Assembly: GCA_004193325.1 (NCBI GenBank)
Contig: SEDW01000006.1
Coordinates: 1 to 32,332 of the forward strand
Direction of reading: 5' to 3'
Length of the DNA stretch: 32,332 nt
Source of the DNA: Pseudomonadota bacterium
Lineage (GTDB): Bacteria > Bdellovibrionota_B > Oligoflexia > Oligoflexales > Oligoflexaceae
A program made the position numbers and the translations under genes. This document shows, in pieces, positions 30,136 to 32,332 of the stretch. Position 1 is the first letter of the stretch, and every line of letters starts with the position of its first letter. The notes under the pieces are model-generated. The model saw only the letters and a list, made by a program, of their open reading frames with translations, was not told the origin of the DNA and searched no databases.

Positions 30136-32178
30136 ATGACTGCTCCTCTGGCTCCAAAGCGCCCTCAGCCCCCCAAGTCAGCTCTCCATCCCCATGATGA
30201 CTGGAAATGGCTCGATAATATTGAAGATCCGAAGACAAAGAGCTATCTCAAGGCTGAAAATGCCTTCTACAAGAAATCGATGAAGCCACATGCTGCGCTG
30301 CAAAAGACTCTCTTTGAAGAACTCAAGGAAAGGCTTGCAGAGAATGACAGCAGTGTTCCCGAGCAGGATGGCGAATACTGGTATTACGTGCGCTTCGAGG
30401 AGGGTCAGCAGTACCCGATCTATTGCCGTAAAAAGGGCAGTCTCGAGGCCAAAGAGGAAGTCTATTTCGATCATAATGTCATAGCAAAGAAACATAGCTA
30501 CTGCGACATCGGCTTTCTCGACATTAGCCCGAACCACAAGGTCTTGGCCTATGCGGTCGATCTCGAGGGCAGCGAGCGTTATAAAGTCATCATCAGAGAC
30601 CTTGAAACCGGCAAAGAAAGCGATCCGGAGATCGACGGAATTTCGACCTGTTTCGAATGGAAGTCGAACCAGAGCTTTTATTACATCAAGCTCGATGAAC
30701 ACGATCGACCGCTCGAAGTCATGTTCCGAGACCTGGCGCTCAAAGAAAGCCAGACGATTTATCTCGAAAAGGACACGAGCTATTTTCTCGCACTCGATTC
30801 TTCAGAAAGCGAAGAGTACATCTTCCTTGGCTGCAACGGCTACGATGCCAATGAAGTCTGGTATCACCGCATTGCCGATAGCGGCACCGATTTTACTCTC
30901 TTTCTTTCTCGCGATGCCGAGCAGGAGTACGAACTCACTCATCATGGCGATCATTTTCTGATCGTCAGCAATTACAATGCTGTGAATTATCAAATCTATA
31001 AAACTCCGCTCCAAAAAATCGGCATTGAAAACTGGCAGGAGGTTCAGCCCTACGATCCAGAGATTCTGATCGAGAGTTTGAACGTCTTTAGAGATTTTTG
31101 GATTATCACCGAGCGCTATAAGGCCTTGCCGAGACTCAAAATCGTGCCTTTGATCGGCAATCAGGCTCCCTTCTGGATTGATATTCCCGAAGAGGCTTAC
31201 GAGATCAACGTCGCCGAAGGGCGGGAATACAAAGCCGATGGTTTTCGCTTTTCCTATTCCTCCCCGAGGATGCCGCAGTCTCTCTATGAATTCGAAGTGG
31301 CGACCAAGACGCGCAAATTTCTCAAACGCCGATCCATCGGTTCGCGCCCATTCAGCGAAGACGATTATGTGGTGAGAAGACTCTGGGCGCCCTCACGCGA
31401 TGGCAAACAGATTCCGATTACTCTGCTTCATCACAAGGACACCAAACTTTCGGCTCCACTCATTCTCCATTCCTATGGGTCCTATGGAGAAACCGTAGAC
31501 GTGGATTACAGCAATTATCGGCTGGCTCTGGTCGATCGCGGTTTTGTCTATGCGATGGCGCATATTCGCGGCGGTATGGAGATGGGCCGCAGCTGGTACC
31601 TCGACGGCAAGCTCGACAGGAAGTGGAACACTTTCAACGACTACATTGATTGTGCGGATTTTCTGATCAAGGACGGCTGGACAAAAGAGGGCCAGATCAT
31701 CGGCGAAGGTTCAAGTGCCGGCGGCATGCTCATGGGTGTCGTGGCCAATGAACGGCCGGAACTCTTTCTCGGCATCGTGGCATCCGTGCCCTTTGTCGAC
31801 GTCCTCAACACGATGCTCGATCCCGAGCTACCCCTGACAACGCTCGAATACAAGGAGTGGGGCAATCCTAACGATCCCATCGTTTTGGAGCGTATCAAGA
31901 GCTATTCCCCATACGACAACGTCAAAGCCCAGGACTACCCGCATATGCTGGTCGTCGCTGGACTCCACGATCAGAGGGTTCTCTATTGGGAAGCAGCTAA
32001 GTGGGTGGCGAAGTTGCGAGACCTCAAAACGAACGACAAGACTCTTTTGCTCAAGATCGAAGACGATTCGGGACACAGTGGAGCTTCGGGACGTTATGAT
32101 TCTTTGAAGGAAACGGCCGAGGAGCTGGCCTTTATGGTGATGCTCAAAGAAAAGTTTATCGATCCAGTGAAGGGCTGA
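30136..32178 (+). CDS. ptrB: Oligopeptidase B (S9 family serine peptidase)
   Basis: Oligopeptidase B cleaves short peptides after Lys/Arg in the cytosol. From the ATG at 30136 the protein has 680 residues, normal for the family. The N-terminal part (DDWKWLDNIEDPKTKSYLKA) and a seven-blade beta-propeller are followed by the alpha/beta-hydrolase domain with the triad S527 (GEGSSAGGML), D612 (AGLHDQRVLYWEAAKW) and H647 (DDSGHSGASGRYD), plus HIRGGMEMGRSWY and PLTTLEYKEWGNPNDP, all close to E. coli PtrB. No signal peptide is present. Ahead of the chosen ATG the ribosome site is weak (GAGAACACCT), and the seven-codon extension to a TTG at 30115 cannot be excluded. Its stop touches the stop of the convergent next gene. 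Confidence 0.95.
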   Translation: MTAPLAPKRPQPPKSALHPHDDWKWLDNIEDPKTKSYLKAENAFYKKSMKPHAALQKTLFEELKERLAENDSSVPEQDGEYWYYVRFEEGQQYPIYCRKKGSLEAKEEVYFDHNVIAKKHSYCDIGFLDISPNHKVLAYAVDLEGSERYKVIIRDLETGKESDPEIDGISTCFEWKSNQSFYYIKLDEHDRPLEVMFRDLALKESQTIYLEKDTSYFLALDSSESEEYIFLGCNGYDANEVWYHRIADSGTDFTLFLSRDAEQEYELTHHGDHFLIVSNYNAVNYQIYKTPLQKIGIENWQEVQPYDPEILIESLNVFRDFWIITERYKALPRLKIVPLIGNQAPFWIDIPEEAYEINVAEGREYKADGFRFSYSSPRMPQSLYEFEVATKTRKFLKRRSIGSRPFSEDDYVVRRLWAPSRDGKQIPITLLHHKDTKLSAPLILHSYGSYGETVDVDYSNYRLALVDRGFVYAMAHIRGGMEMGRSWYLDGKLDRKWNTFNDYIDCADFLIKDGWTKEGQIIGEGSSAGGMLMGVVANERPELFLGIVASVPFVDVLNTMLDPELPLTTLEYKEWGNPNDPIVLERIKSYSPYDNVKAQDYPHMLVVAGLHDQRVLYWEAAKWVAKLRDLKTNDKTLLLKIEDDSGHSGASGRYDSLKETAEELAFMVMLKEKFIDPVKG

Positions 32179-32332
32179 TTATTTTTTGCTGCTGGGGGGA
32201 GTCTGTACGCACTGCGCGTGCATGATTCCCCACTCCTGATTGGAAAACATTTTCTTCTCAGAGGAATAAAGGAACGATCGCTGATCGCGGTCGTAGGTGA
32301 TGGCTTCCTGCTGAGCCAGTCCTTTGATTTTA
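32179..32332 (-). CDS. C-terminal end of an unknown protein (5' partial)
   Basis: Reading leftward from the window edge, a frame without stops runs to a TAA at 32181-32179, encoding about 50 residues: AQQEAITYDRDQRSFLYSSE, then KKMFSNQEWGIMHAQC and a Pro/Ser/Lys tail. The 'EAITYDRD...FLYSSE' pattern resembles a blade of a beta-propeller such as those in secreted or lipoprotein propellers, but the fragment is too short to name. It ends directly against the oligopeptidase B stop with no intergenic base, so the two transcripts must overlap. No terminator hairpin is seen at this junction. Confidence 0.6.
   Translation of the reverse strand, partial: KIKGLAQQEAITYDRDQRSFLYSSEKKMFSNQEWGIMHAQCVQTPPSSKK

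Overview
The window reads as a gene-dense chromosomal segment of a free-living Gram-negative bacterium with roughly balanced GC. There are no insertion sequences, prophage genes, tRNA/rRNA genes or CRISPR repeats. Several features suggest a lineage in or near the Bdellovibrionota/Oligoflexia or the former Deltaproteobacteria: many predicted outer-membrane lipoproteins, a GYF-like membrane protein beside rpmF, an Rrf2-sufBCD-nfu cluster, and an HdrD-type membrane Fe-S oxidoreductase. This placement is an inference from gene content, not a phylogeny.

Layout. 1-531: the end of an Ala/Pro/Lys-rich protein plus a small secreted protein, closed by a terminator. 592-2644 (minus): histidine-utilisation genes hutG-hutF, with hutG broken by an out-of-frame internal deletion. 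2737-3864 (minus): an OmpR-type response regulator followed by a lone Hpt protein. 4244-4870: a metzincin-like zinc protease lipoprotein. 4925-7428 (minus): an exopolysaccharide pair (GT4 glycosyltransferase and polyprenyl-phosphate sugar transferase), with a sigma-54 activator lacking a sensor domain on the other strand (7762-8907). 8923-12921 (minus): core translation genes in the order yceD, rpsB, tsf, pyrH, frr, with a strong terminator between tsf and pyrH. 13139-15878 (plus): a tandem-GYF transmembrane protein, then rpmF-fabD behind a good sigma-70 promoter. 15983-17977 (minus): a 664-residue membrane Fe-S oxidoreductase, probably linked to ETF or quinone. 18725-23373 (plus): the Fe-S assembly operon, Rrf2 regulator-sufB-sufC-sufD-nfu, with no cysteine desulfurase in it. 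23445-25798 (minus): a thrombospondin type 3 repeat lipoprotein, a four-helix membrane protein and a hotdog thioesterase. 26011-27036: an endonuclease/exonuclease/phosphatase-fold lipoprotein. 27105-28798 (minus): a P-loop kinase-like protein, a methyltransferase and a small membrane protein. 28998-32178 (plus): a protein with six finger-like modules of classical C2H2 spacing, then oligopeptidase B. The window ends inside a minus-strand gene.

Most striking observations: (i) the multi-finger protein at 28998-30044, whose C-x2-C-x12-C-x3/4-H modules have eukaryote-like spacing and whose last two are near copies; (ii) the hutG pseudogene, whose out-of-frame C-terminal part still ends in an ATGA overlap with an intact hutF; (iii) the tandem-GYF membrane protein lying between a divergent yceD and rpmF, a pair that is contiguous in enterobacteria; (iv) a response regulator plus Hpt operon with no kinase. 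Starts were chosen from Shine-Dalgarno (SD) sequences and domain limits, and several differ from the longest open frame.
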